A stretch of 64,000 bases of DNA. It comes from an uncultured Barnesiella sp. GTDB lineage: Bacteria > Bacteroidota > Bacteroidia > Bacteroidales > Barnesiellaceae. The stretch covers positions 1 through 64,000 of the forward strand of contig CALUJQ010000011.1 of the NCBI GenBank assembly GCA_944320995.1, written 5' to 3'. Of the stretch, positions 54,173 to 62,844 are shown in pieces. How positions within the stretch are numbered: position 1 is the stretch's first letter; each line of letters opens with the position of its first letter. The notes beneath the pieces are model-generated. The model searched no databases and was not told where the DNA came from. It saw nothing but the letters and a program-made list of their open reading frames with translations. The translations under genes were made by a program, and so were the position numbers.

Positions 54173-56326
54173 ATGGGCGGCATCACGACTCTACCGATTG
54201 AAAATCCGGTATTGATTTTCTTTATCGTACTGGCTATTATTCTGTTAGCCCCCATACTTCTCAACCGGATACGCATACCTCACATCATCGGTCTCATCAT
54301 TGCCGGCGTAATTGTCGGGCCCAACGGCCTCAATCTATTGGCTCGGGACAGCAGTTTCGAGATTTTCGGCAACGTGGGAATCCTCTACCTTATGTTTTTG
54401 GCCGGGCTCGAGATTGACATGTATGATTTCAAGAAAAGCAAGAAAGACGGTATCATATTCGGGCTTTACACCTTTCTCATACCCATGATCTTGGGGACAA
54501 CGATCAGCTATTATACCCTGCATCTCGATTTGATGACCTCCATTTTACTGGCAAGTATGTATGCGTCGCACACCCTCATCGCCTATCCCATCATCAGCCG
54601 ATACGGCATCTCCCGCTGCCGGGCGGTGCCCATCACAATTGCAGGGACTATTTTTACGGTATTGGGGGCCTTAATTATTTTAGCCGTGATCTCGGGTATG
54701 GTACGAGGTGACCTCACCGAATTTTTCTGGCTCAGGCTATCGGTCAATATCACCATTTACAGCCTTGCCATACTGTATATCTATCCCCGCCTCACCCGTT
54801 GGTTTTTCAAAAATTACAACGACAACGTTACCCAGTTTATATTCATACTTGCACTCGTCTTTCTTGCCTCCTACACGGCACAAGTCATCGGGCTGGAAGC
54901 CATTTTGGGAGCATTTTTCGCCGGAATCGTTCTCAACCGGTTCATTCCCAATGTATCGCCGCTGATGAACCGCCTTGAATTTGTAGGAAACGCACTGTTC
55001 ATTCCCTACTTCCTCATCGGGGTGGGTATGCTCATCGACCTACGGGTAATCTTCAATAGCACCGAGACGATTATCGTGGCCGCAAACATGTCGGTCGTAG
55101 CCACCTTCTGCAAATGGTTCGCGGCATGGCTCACCCAAAAGAGCTGCCACATGACGAAACTCGACCGGCAACTTATCTTCGGGCTCAGCAATGCGCAAGC
55201 GGCAGCCACTTTGGCGGCCGTCATCATCGGGCATGACATCGGGCTTTTCAACGAAGAGATTCTCAACGGGACCATCGTCATGATTCTCGTGACCTGCATC
55301 ATCAGTACGCTCGTCACCGAAAAAGCAGCTCGTCGCAAGGTCATCGAAATCCAAAACAACGAACCGGCAAACTACAAATCGCCCATACAAAACGAACAAA
55401 TACTCATTCCCGTAGCAAACCCCGATACAATCGAGAACCTCATCAATTTGGCCTTACTGTTGAAGTCGCCTCAACGAAAATCATCACTCTATGCCCTGCA
55501 TGTAACCGACGATGAGAAAAAAAGCAACTTCTTCTCACAGGCGTTGCTCGAACAAGCTGGGAAAGTGGCCTCGTCGGCCGATACGAAACTGATTCCGATT
55601 GCCCGATACGACATGAATATAACCAGCGGCATTATCCACACCATGAAGGAGAAAAACATCACGGAGGTCGTACTCGGATTGCACCACAAGGCAAATATTG
55701 TCGATACCTTCTTCGGAGCAAAAATCGAGTCGCTGCTGAAAAACACCAACAAAATGATACTCATCTCGAAGTGTGTCACCCCCATAAACACCATTACCCG
55801 TATTGTCATCGCCGTTCCCCGCAAAGCCGAGTACGAAACCGGATTCGCCCGCTGGATAGACCGCGTAGCCAATATGGCCAAACAAATAGGCTGCCGGGCC
55901 ATCTTTTACGCCTATGCCGAAACAATCCCTTACTTGAAGGCCCGTTTACGTGCCGGCCGTTACAATATCCGCAACGAGTTTGAAACCTTGGAAAGCTGGG
56001 ACGACATTCTGCTCCTTGCCAATGTCGTTCTCGACGACGACCTCTTCATCGTCGTGAGCGCAAGACCCACCTCGGTATCGTTCAACTCCGACGCCGACAA
56101 CATTCCGTCGTTCCTCTCGAAGTATTTCGCCAACAACAACTTGATCGTTCTATATCCCGAACAGTTCGGGACAGCCGAACCGGCTCCGGCATCGTTCATC
56201 GAACCGATGTCGCATGATATGCTCAGCCATACCGAAATCTTGGGGCTCGAAAAAATCTTCCGCCAACTCATCGCCTACAAAAAGCGGTGGACTCACCGCA
56301 ATCGCAAAAAAAAGATAGACCTCTAA
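54173..56326 (+). CDS. Kef/CPA2-type cation:proton antiporter with Usp-like C-terminus
   Basis: The 717-residue protein has about 12 membrane helices in residues 1-400, starting NPVLIFFIVLAIILLAPILL and RIPHIIGLIIAGVIVGPNGL. GNVGILYLMFLAGLEIDMYDF is the family signature, and GLEAILGAFFAGIVLNRF plus the ion-site region PYFLIGVGMLIDL follow. The C-terminal 300 residues carry two universal-stress-like alpha/beta segments (QILIPVANPDTIENLINLAL and IVIAVPRKAEYETGF), likely cytoplasmic sensors. It exchanges Na+ or K+ for H+ and should help pH and ion balance. The cation is not set by the sequence. Confidence 0.9.
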   Translation: MGGITTLPIENPVLIFFIVLAIILLAPILLNRIRIPHIIGLIIAGVIVGPNGLNLLARDSSFEIFGNVGILYLMFLAGLEIDMYDFKKSKKDGIIFGLYTFLIPMILGTTISYYTLHLDLMTSILLASMYASHTLIAYPIISRYGISRCRAVPITIAGTIFTVLGALIILAVISGMVRGDLTEFFWLRLSVNITIYSLAILYIYPRLTRWFFKNYNDNVTQFIFILALVFLASYTAQVIGLEAILGAFFAGIVLNRFIPNVSPLMNRLEFVGNALFIPYFLIGVGMLIDLRVIFNSTETIIVAANMSVVATFCKWFAAWLTQKSCHMTKLDRQLIFGLSNAQAAATLAAVIIGHDIGLFNEEILNGTIVMILVTCIISTLVTEKAARRKVIEIQNNEPANYKSPIQNEQILIPVANPDTIENLINLALLLKSPQRKSSLYALHVTDDEKKSNFFSQALLEQAGKVASSADTKLIPIARYDMNITSGIIHTMKEKNITEVVLGLHHKANIVDTFFGAKIESLLKNTNKMILISKCVTPINTITRIVIAVPRKAEYETGFARWIDRVANMAKQIGCRAIFYAYAETIPYLKARLRAGRYNIRNEFETLESWDDILLLANVVLDDDLFIVVSARPTSVSFNSDADNIPSFLSKYFANNNLIVLYPEQFGTAEPAPASFIEPMSHDMLSHTEILGLEKIFRQLIAYKKRWTHRNRKKKIDL

Positions 56327-56420
56327 ACAGCCTATCTGACCGGGAATTGATCCATATATAAAAAAGAAAAAGGAAAGACTCTTACAGCCCTCCCTTTCTA
56401 TGCCGTCATAAAATAAACTC

Positions 56421-56693
56421 TTATTTTACTTTGTCTGCCAATTCAGCGCCGGCTTTGAATTTAACCACTTTCTTAGCTGCGATAGTGATTTTTTGTTTGG
56501 TAGCAGGGTTAATACCAGTGCGAGCGGCTTTTTCAGCAACGCCAAATGTTCCGAATCCGATAAGAGCGACTTTGTCACCTTTAACCAAAGATTCCGAAAC
56601 TGCATCTACAAAAGCTTCCAATGCTTTTTTAGCATCAACTTTGCTCAATCCGGCTTTTTCTGCCATGGCATTGATCAATTCAGTCTTGTTCAT
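56421..56693 (-). CDS. HU-family DNA-binding protein
   Basis: The 90-residue histone-like protein bends and compacts DNA as a dimer. It starts MNKTELINAMAEKAGLSKVD and has KGDKVALIGFGTFGV, the arm region RTGINPATKQKITIAAKKV, and the ending FKAGAELADKVK. All match HU with normal length and the conserved proline at the arm tip. It is monocistronic, with a full consensus promoter at 56744-56775, fitting strong expression. Confidence 0.96.
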   Translation of the reverse strand: MNKTELINAMAEKAGLSKVDAKKALEAFVDAVSESLVKGDKVALIGFGTFGVAEKAARTGINPATKQKITIAAKKVVKFKAGAELADKVK

Positions 56694-56743
56694 AACACGT
56701 ATAATTTAAAGTTAAGTAAATAATCTCCATGAAGAGCAGTACG

Positions 56744-56775
56744 CAAATGTAAAGATTAAAATGAAATAGTGCAAA
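56744..56775 (-). promoter_or_regulatory. Promoter of the HU gene
   Basis: On the minus strand TTTG (56772-56775), exactly 20 nt, then TACATTTG (56744-56751). The leader is about 45 nt. Confidence 0.75.
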
Positions 56776-56831
56776 CAATAAAGTAAAAAATTATAATAAA
56801 AGCCTTGAATTTATAATATAAGCACGGCACA

Positions 56832-56864
56832 TTTGACTAAATCCTCGAAAATTCACTATTTTTG
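56832..56864 (+). promoter_or_regulatory. Promoter of the rhomboid operon
   Basis: TTTG (56832-56835), 21 nt, then TATTTTTG (56857-56864). It excludes the in-frame start at 56833 and supports the ATG at 56944. Confidence 0.72.
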
Positions 56865-56943
56865 CTTGCAAAATCAGAGTATAACCGATTTTATAGTTCA
56901 GTCAACAAAAGAGTTATACGCTATTAAGAAAGTACGTATTTAT

Positions 56944-57642
56944 ATGCAAAACAGATCATTTTTCGGGTCAATCCCGCCGGTCACGCTCAATTTGATCATC
57001 ATCAACTTTATCGTGTGGTTGGCGGCGTTGACGCTACCCAAAATTGTCGGCATAAATTTGAATTACTGGTTGGGACTACACTACTTCGAAGCCGACGATT
57101 TCAACGTCATACAATTGGTCACCTACATGTTCCTTCACGACACCAACGGTATCGACCATATTTTTTTCAATATGTTTTCGGTTTTCATGTTCGGTAGGAC
57201 GCTCGAAGCCGTGTGGGGAGGCAAACGGTTCTTGTTCTATTACATTACGACCGGTATAGGAGCGGCTTTGACACAAGAGATTGCTTGGTACTTCGAATTG
57301 CATTCGGCCATCGAGGCAACGGTCGCCCAATTGGGTTGGGAACAGACATCGCACCTGCTCAACCAATTTATCACCGTAGGAGCTTCGGGTGCCGCATTCG
57401 GTATCTTATTGGCATTCGGTATGCTCTTCCCCAATGCCCCGCTCTTTATCATATTCATTCCCATACCGATCAAGGCAAAATATTTCGTCATATTTTACGG
57501 GCTTCTCGAACTGGTATTCGGGATTAGCGGAACCATGAGCAGCGTAGCCCACTTCGCACACTTAGGCGGTATGCTCTTCGGCTTCTTCTTAATTCGTTAT
57601 TGGAAAAAGAAAGGGTTAGGCGGTGGCGGCTTCTATTATTGA
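56944..57642 (+). CDS. Rhomboid-family intramembrane serine protease
   Basis: The 232-residue membrane protein has six hydrophobic segments. The catalytic Ser is in the GASGAAFG motif (near residue 150) and the catalytic His in HFAHLGGML (near residue 204). LVTYMFLHDTNGIDHIFFNMFS is the L1/helix 2 region with the HxxxN oxyanion part. It should cut within or near membrane helices of client proteins; clients are unknown. The start at 56944 is set by the promoter. Its end overlaps the second rhomboid gene by 20 nt in another frame. Confidence 0.9.
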   Translation: MQNRSFFGSIPPVTLNLIIINFIVWLAALTLPKIVGINLNYWLGLHYFEADDFNVIQLVTYMFLHDTNGIDHIFFNMFSVFMFGRTLEAVWGGKRFLFYYITTGIGAALTQEIAWYFELHSAIEATVAQLGWEQTSHLLNQFITVGASGAAFGILLAFGMLFPNAPLFIIFIPIPIKAKYFVIFYGLLELVFGISGTMSSVAHFAHLGGMLFGFFLIRYWKKKGLGGGGFYY

Positions 57643-58531
57643 TCACCTTAAACAGCAATTCAAGCAAGGCTCGGTATTGCTGCAACTTGTTTATATCAAT
57701 GTGGCTGTATTCCTGTTGCTGCGTATCACAGGAGTCATACTCTTGCTGTTCAACATCGACATATCGGCCATATTCCCCTACATAGAGATGCCGTCGGCAC
57801 CTTACGAATTTATCACCCACCCGTGGACGCTACTCACCTACATGTTTGTCCATTATGATGTATGGCATATACTCTTCAATATGCTATGGCTCTACTGGTT
57901 CGGGCAAATATTTCTTATGGCTTTCGGCGAAAAGCAAATGGTGGGGCTGTACATCTGGGGAGGTATTGCGGGCGGACTACTATACCTGCTCTCGTACAAT
58001 CTATTCCCCTATTTTGAAGGGAAACAAGGGCTCATGTGCGGAGCCTCGGCCTCTATTATCGCCATTGTGGTAGCTACCGCATTCCGCATGCCCGACTACA
58101 AAATCAACCTACTCTTCCTCGGTGCCATATCGCTGAAATACATTGCGATCATTACGATTATTATCGATCTGCTCAGCGTTACATCGGCCAACGGAGGAGG
58201 CCACATAGCCCACCTTGGAGGAGCTCTGCTCGGATATTGGTTTATTGCGCGCTGGGAAAAAGGGAAAGACATTACCGCCCCAATCAACCGGATAATCGAC
58301 AAAATAGTCACCGCATTCAAACCTCGCCCACGGGTAAGAATCTCAAGACCTTCGGCTCGCCGCAACTCGACACAAACCTCGGCTCGCCCCGAGACCGACA
58401 TGGAATACCGCGCCCGCAAAAAGAGAGAAAGCGATGAAATCGACGCTATTCTCGACAAGATAAAACAATCGGGATACACCTCGCTATCGGCCGAAGAGAA
58501 AAAAAGGCTTTTCGAAGCCGGAAAGAAATAA
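57623..58531 (+). CDS. Second rhomboid-family protease with charged C-terminal tail
   Basis: The 302-residue paralogue has the HxxxN motif in HYDVWHILFNMLWLYWFG, the catalytic Ser in MCGASASIIAI (near residue 141) and the His in GGGHIAHLGGALLG (near residue 195). The last 80 residues are soluble and charged (MEYRARKKRESDEIDAILDK, GYTSLSAEEKKRLFEAGKK), a tail seen in Bacteroidetes rhomboids (DUF6576-like). The start lies inside the end of the first rhomboid gene, so translation is probably coupled. The two may act as a pair, which is inference. Confidence 0.9.
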   Translation: MAASIIDHLKQQFKQGSVLLQLVYINVAVFLLLRITGVILLLFNIDISAIFPYIEMPSAPYEFITHPWTLLTYMFVHYDVWHILFNMLWLYWFGQIFLMAFGEKQMVGLYIWGGIAGGLLYLLSYNLFPYFEGKQGLMCGASASIIAIVVATAFRMPDYKINLLFLGAISLKYIAIITIIIDLLSVTSANGGGHIAHLGGALLGYWFIARWEKGKDITAPINRIIDKIVTAFKPRPRVRISRPSARRNSTQTSARPETDMEYRARKKRESDEIDAILDKIKQSGYTSLSAEEKKRLFEAGKK

Positions 58532-58537
58532 CCGGAG

Positions 58538-59614
58538 ATGAAACACGTTGTCAAAGTCATATTGATTTTGCTGAATACCCTATGGGGCATTCTCCTCATC
58601 ATGGGAGCCTACTCGGCCTACTGTCCCACTCGGATAGGGGTGTTGATCGAACTTTTATTCCCTTTGACCCTCTTTGTTTGTATCGCATTCCTTTTTGTCT
58701 GGCTCGCTTTCAATCCCCGATACATCTGGATTCCGGCGGCCGCTTTGATACTATCTTGGGGGGGGATTGCCCGATATTGTCCCATACACAAGCCGTCACA
58801 CCTCGACAACCATCAACCCGGCTTCACTTTGATGACTTACAATACCTATTTCTTCCTCGATTATGAAGGGGCAGAAACTACACAAAACCGCACACTCACT
58901 CATGTCCTTTCGCAAAATGCCGACATTGTCTGTTTGCAAGAATGCCAAGATTTAGCCGGACCAAACCCCGGATTAAAAATGACACAGAGCCAAATCGACA
59001 GCATACATTCACGGTATCCATACCGTATCCCTACCGAACACGGATTGAATTTCCTCTCGAAATACCCCGCAGAATTGCTGTTCGACACCATATATTCCGA
59101 ATCGAGCGCAGTGGCCATCTATCGAGTAAAAATAGACCGGCAGGAGGTCACGATTGTCAACCAGCACATGGAATCCATCGGGCTTACCCAAACCGACAAA
59201 GAACTTTATCAAGAAATAACAGCACACCCCAACACCGACTATCTCGACGAAGTAAAAAAACACCTGCTCTCCAAACTCGTAAAGGCCGCCTCGACCCGTA
59301 ACCGACAAGCCGACATTACGGCCCAGAAAATAGAAGAGACCCCCGGAAACGTCATCGTCTGCGGCGACTTCAACGACTCCCCGTTATCCTACTCCGTACG
59401 CCGATTCCGCAGCATGGGATTCCGTAACGCCTACAACGAATTGGGATTAGGACCCGGAATCACCTACCACGCCAACCGTTTTTGGTTCCGCATCGACCAC
59501 ATCCTCTATAAAGGCGATATGAAGGCTCAATGGCTCACGAGACAACGTTACAAAAGTTCCGACCATTATCCGCTCGTCGCACGGTTCATTTGGGAAAAAC
59601 CCGCAAATCATTAA
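58538..59614 (+). CDS. Endonuclease/exonuclease/phosphatase-family membrane protein
   Basis: The 358-residue protein has two or three N-terminal membrane helices (about 1-80) and an EEP-superfamily metal hydrolase domain. Catalytic motifs are visible: MTYNTYFFL, VCLQECQD (Glu near 134), VNQHMESIG, CGDFNDSPLS (near 276) and SSDHYPLVARF (near 341). The domain probably faces the periplasm and acts on phosphodiesters such as nucleic acid or lipid head groups; the substrate is unknown. It lies 6 nt after the second rhomboid gene and 18 nt before the M3 peptidase gene, so it is in the same operon. Confidence 0.88.
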   Translation: MKHVVKVILILLNTLWGILLIMGAYSAYCPTRIGVLIELLFPLTLFVCIAFLFVWLAFNPRYIWIPAAALILSWGGIARYCPIHKPSHLDNHQPGFTLMTYNTYFFLDYEGAETTQNRTLTHVLSQNADIVCLQECQDLAGPNPGLKMTQSQIDSIHSRYPYRIPTEHGLNFLSKYPAELLFDTIYSESSAVAIYRVKIDRQEVTIVNQHMESIGLTQTDKELYQEITAHPNTDYLDEVKKHLLSKLVKAASTRNRQADITAQKIEETPGNVIVCGDFNDSPLSYSVRRFRSMGFRNAYNELGLGPGITYHANRFWFRIDHILYKGDMKAQWLTRQRYKSSDHYPLVARFIWEKPANH

Positions 59615-59632
59615 CACAATAATATTAATCTC

Positions 59633-61723
59633 ATGAAAAAACTTTTAGTCACATCATTAGCTTGTTTTATGATGATTTCTTGCAGCCAAAAAGAGAATCC
59701 GCTCCTCAGCGAATTCAACACCCCGTTCGGTGTACCGCCTTTCGAACAAATCAAACCAGAACACTACATGCCCGCCTTTGAAGAGGCTATCCGTCAGCAC
59801 GATGCAGAAATCAACGCCATCGTAGCCAACCCCGAAGAGCCGACTTTCAAAAACACAATCGAACCGCTCGAATTCAGCGGCATGTTATTGACCCGGATAA
59901 ACCTTATATTCAGCAGCCTCACCGAAGCCGAGACCAACGATGAGTTGCAAGCGATTGCCAAAGAAATCTCACCGAGATTGACCGAACACTACGACAACAT
60001 CTCGCTCAACGCCGACCTCTTCGCCCGTATCAAAACCGTATATGAGAACCGCGAAAACGAAGGCCTCGACCCCGAGCAGATGAAAGTACTCGAAAATCAT
60101 TACAAAGATTTCGTACGTGCCGGAGCCCTGCTCTCCGAGGCCGATAAAGACTCCTTGCGCGAAATCAACAAAGAGTTGGCCATGCTATCGATTCAGTACG
60201 GCGATAACGCACTGGCCGAGTCGAACGCTTTCCAACTGGTTATCGACAATGAAGCCGAGCTTGCCGGACTGCCCGAGGCTGTCGTTACCGCCGCAGCCGA
60301 CGAAGCTGCCGCCCGCAACATGGTCGGCAAATGGGTATTCACCCTCGATGCCCCCAGCCGCATTCCTTTCTTGCAATATGCCGACAACCGCGCGTTACGT
60401 GAAAAAGTGTACAAAGCCTATATCAACAAAGCCGACAACGATAACGAGTATGACAACAAAGCGATTGTCTCGAAAATGGTCAACCTCCGACTGAAAAAAG
60501 CCAAACTCATGGGATTCGAGACCTATGCCGATTTTGCCCTCGACGACCGCATGGCAAAAACCGATGAAAATGTAAACAACCTTATCGACCGCGTGTGGAG
60601 TGCAGCAATCCCTCGCGCCAAAGAAGAGGTTGCCGATATGCAAAAAATTATCGATGCCGAAGGCGGCGGATTCAAACTCGCCCCGTGGGACTGGTGGTAC
60701 TATGCCGAGAAAGTGCGCAAAGCCAAATACGACCTCAACGAAGACGAGCTGAAACCCTATTTCAGCCTCGACAACGTACGCGAAGGGGCTTTCATGGTAG
60801 CCAACAAACTCTATGGAATTACAATCACCGAGCTCGAAAATATGCCGATATATCACCCCGATGTGCGGGCTTTCGAGGTAAAGGACGCCGACGGCAAACA
60901 TCTGGCCGTGTTCTACACCGACTACTTCCCCCGCCCCGGAAAGCGTGCCGGCGCATGGATGTACAACTTCCGCGAATCTTATGTACAAGACGGCAACGAA
61001 GTTCGTCCCATTGTGTACAACGTTGCCAACTTCACCAAACCGACTGCCGATACACCTTCGTTGCTGACAATAGACGAGGTGCAGACTCTTTTCCATGAAT
61101 TCGGCCATGCACTGCACGGCATGCTCACCCGTTGCCACTATCCGTCGGTAAGCGGGACGAATGTTGCCCGCGATTTCGTGGAACTCCCCTCACAAATCAA
61201 CGAACATTGGGCCACACACCCCGAGGTATTGAAACTCTATGCCAAGCATTACCAAACAGGAGAAACAATCCCCGACTCTCTAATCGAGAAAATGGAAGCC
61301 GCCTCTAAATTCAACCAAGGTTTCACGACAACCGAATTCCTCGCTGCTGCCATTCTCGACATGCGCTGGCACGAAATCGACAAAGCCCAAGAGTACGACG
61401 TACGTCAATTTGAAAAAGAGGTAGCCCAATCCATCGGACTTATCGACGAAATTACCTACCGCTACCGCAGTACCTACTTCTCACACATCTTTACCAACGA
61501 CTACTGTGCCGGATATTACAGCTACATTTGGGCCGAAGTCCTCGATGCCGATGCCTTTGACGCATTTATCGAACACGGCATATTCGACCCCGCCACAGCA
61601 AAAGCCTTCCGTGAGAATATCCTCGAAAAAGGCGGCAGCGTAGAGCCTATGACCCTCTACCGACAATTCCGCGGAGCCGACCCCAACCCCGATGCCTTAC
61701 TGCGCAACCGAGGCTTGAAATAA
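59633..61723 (+). CDS. M3-family metallopeptidase (Dcp/oligopeptidase-like lipoprotein)
   Basis: The 696-residue zinc peptidase has HEFGHALHGML at residues 488-498 (His488, Glu489, His492) and the downstream ligand region FVELPSQINEHWA. The N-terminus has a lipobox-like MMISCSQ, so it is probably an exported lipoprotein, followed by NTPFGVPPFEQIKPEHYMPA, the family start. It resembles peptidyl-dipeptidase Dcp, which trims dipeptides from C-termini. It is the last gene of the rhomboid operon, and a strong terminator follows. Confidence 0.93.
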   Translation: MKKLLVTSLACFMMISCSQKENPLLSEFNTPFGVPPFEQIKPEHYMPAFEEAIRQHDAEINAIVANPEEPTFKNTIEPLEFSGMLLTRINLIFSSLTEAETNDELQAIAKEISPRLTEHYDNISLNADLFARIKTVYENRENEGLDPEQMKVLENHYKDFVRAGALLSEADKDSLREINKELAMLSIQYGDNALAESNAFQLVIDNEAELAGLPEAVVTAAADEAAARNMVGKWVFTLDAPSRIPFLQYADNRALREKVYKAYINKADNDNEYDNKAIVSKMVNLRLKKAKLMGFETYADFALDDRMAKTDENVNNLIDRVWSAAIPRAKEEVADMQKIIDAEGGGFKLAPWDWWYYAEKVRKAKYDLNEDELKPYFSLDNVREGAFMVANKLYGITITELENMPIYHPDVRAFEVKDADGKHLAVFYTDYFPRPGKRAGAWMYNFRESYVQDGNEVRPIVYNVANFTKPTADTPSLLTIDEVQTLFHEFGHALHGMLTRCHYPSVSGTNVARDFVELPSQINEHWATHPEVLKLYAKHYQTGETIPDSLIEKMEAASKFNQGFTTTEFLAAAILDMRWHEIDKAQEYDVRQFEKEVAQSIGLIDEITYRYRSTYFSHIFTNDYCAGYYSYIWAEVLDADAFDAFIEHGIFDPATAKAFRENILEKGGSVEPMTLYRQFRGADPNPDALLRNRGLK

Positions 61724-61750
61724 GCCAAACCTCCACATTGCCACATATTA

Positions 61751-61784
61751 GGGCTGCCGACAAAAGTCGAGCAGCCCTTTTCTC
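61751..61784 (+). terminator. Rho-independent terminator after the M3 peptidase gene
   Basis: GGGCTGC pairs with GCAGCCC, with an inner CGAC/GTCG stem and an AAAA loop (61751-61777), followed by TTTTCTC. It lies 27 nt after the stop codon. Confidence 0.82.
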
Positions 61785-61802
61785 ATTTCGGCCAAATTGT
61801 TC

Positions 61803-61810
61803 TATCTTTG
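61803..61810 (+). promoter_or_regulatory. -7 element of the acyltransferase pair
   Basis: TATCTTTG, 20 nt before the ATG at 61831. A clean -33 TTG is not seen at standard spacing. Confidence 0.5.
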
Positions 61811-61830
61811 CACTGGCTTAACCAAAAAAG

Positions 61831-62817
61831 ATGGAATACCCAACCGATCCGACAGTAAAAAAACGCATCGACAGCATCGACTTATTCAAAGGAATAGCTA
61901 TTATCGTCATTGCTTGGAAACATACATACCACCCGCAATGCCTCGACCTCATAAGTGTAAGTTCGCTCTTTTTCATTATATCGGGATTCTTTATCAAAGA
62001 CGCCCCTTTTCTCCCATTTCTGAAAAAAAAGATTAGAACGATACTCATCCCCTTTCTCTTTTTCTATCTCCTTTCATATCTCGCTCGCCTACTCTTCTAT
62101 ATAGGGCATCACCGTACACTATACGGATTTGAGTGGGATTCCTTTTGGGATCTATTTTCAATATCCAACAGTCCGCTCTATCTCTCGGTAAATATCCCGT
62201 TGTGGTTTCTTGTTTGCCTCTTTGTTATGGAAATAATCTTTTGGGGTATAAATAGAGTCATAGGGAAAAAGATACGCACATACGCTTTTTTAGCGGTCAT
62301 TGCAACCATATATATATTTTTCGGATTTATCGGGAATTGGCGCACTCCACTCATGCTCAATACCGCCATTGAATGCCTTCCCTATTTTATCATAGGAAAC
62401 CTTTTCGGATTGACTGTGTCCCGTTATTTGGTCGAAAAGCCCCATCTGCGATTTATCATCGCGGCAATCTCAATAGCCTTATTCGCCGGCCTCCAATATT
62501 TACCGTCCAACCTTTCTATACTCCCCTTTATCAAATCGATCTCCCTTTTCACAGCATTACTCACATTACTTACTTATGCCGAAGGAAATCGGTCGGCCAT
62601 TGCCAATTTTGTGCGTACATGCGGCGAATCCTCCTTGCTCATCATGGGATTACACGTAATCATATTAGCTCCTTTACAAACCGTAATATACACTCTCATC
62701 GGTCAAGAAAATATCTTAGCCGGAATTATTTGCCTCGCCCTCACCCTGCTTATCATCTACCTGCTTATACCGGTAGTCAACAAGTATATTCCGTGGGCTG
62801 TCGGGAAGAAACGATAG
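61831..62817 (+). CDS. Acyltransferase-3 family membrane protein (first copy, intact)
   Basis: The 328-residue protein has about 10 membrane helices and the family start KRIDSIDLFKGIAIIVIAWK, with the conserved His in WKHTYHP. FFIISGFFI and LIPFLFFYLLSYL follow. Such enzymes O-acetylate sugars of surface polysaccharides or related molecules (fucose 4-O-acetylase-like). The substrate is not shown by the sequence. Its last 76 bp are identical to the end of the second copy, although the rest of the two genes has diverged. Confidence 0.85.
   Translation: MEYPTDPTVKKRIDSIDLFKGIAIIVIAWKHTYHPQCLDLISVSSLFFIISGFFIKDAPFLPFLKKKIRTILIPFLFFYLLSYLARLLFYIGHHRTLYGFEWDSFWDLFSISNSPLYLSVNIPLWFLVCLFVMEIIFWGINRVIGKKIRTYAFLAVIATIYIFFGFIGNWRTPLMLNTAIECLPYFIIGNLFGLTVSRYLVEKPHLRFIIAAISIALFAGLQYLPSNLSILPFIKSISLFTALLTLLTYAEGNRSAIANFVRTCGESSLLIMGLHVIILAPLQTVIYTLIGQENILAGIICLALTLLIIYLLIPVVNKYIPWAVGKKR
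62738..62813 (+). repeat. 76-bp perfect direct repeat, copy 1
   Basis: This stretch at the end of the first acyltransferase gene is identical to 63774-63849. It encodes the terminal helix and the basic tail (LLIPVVNKYIPWAVGKK). Confidence 0.9.
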
Positions 62818-62844
62818 AAATGAAATAGGATCAATTAGAAACTT

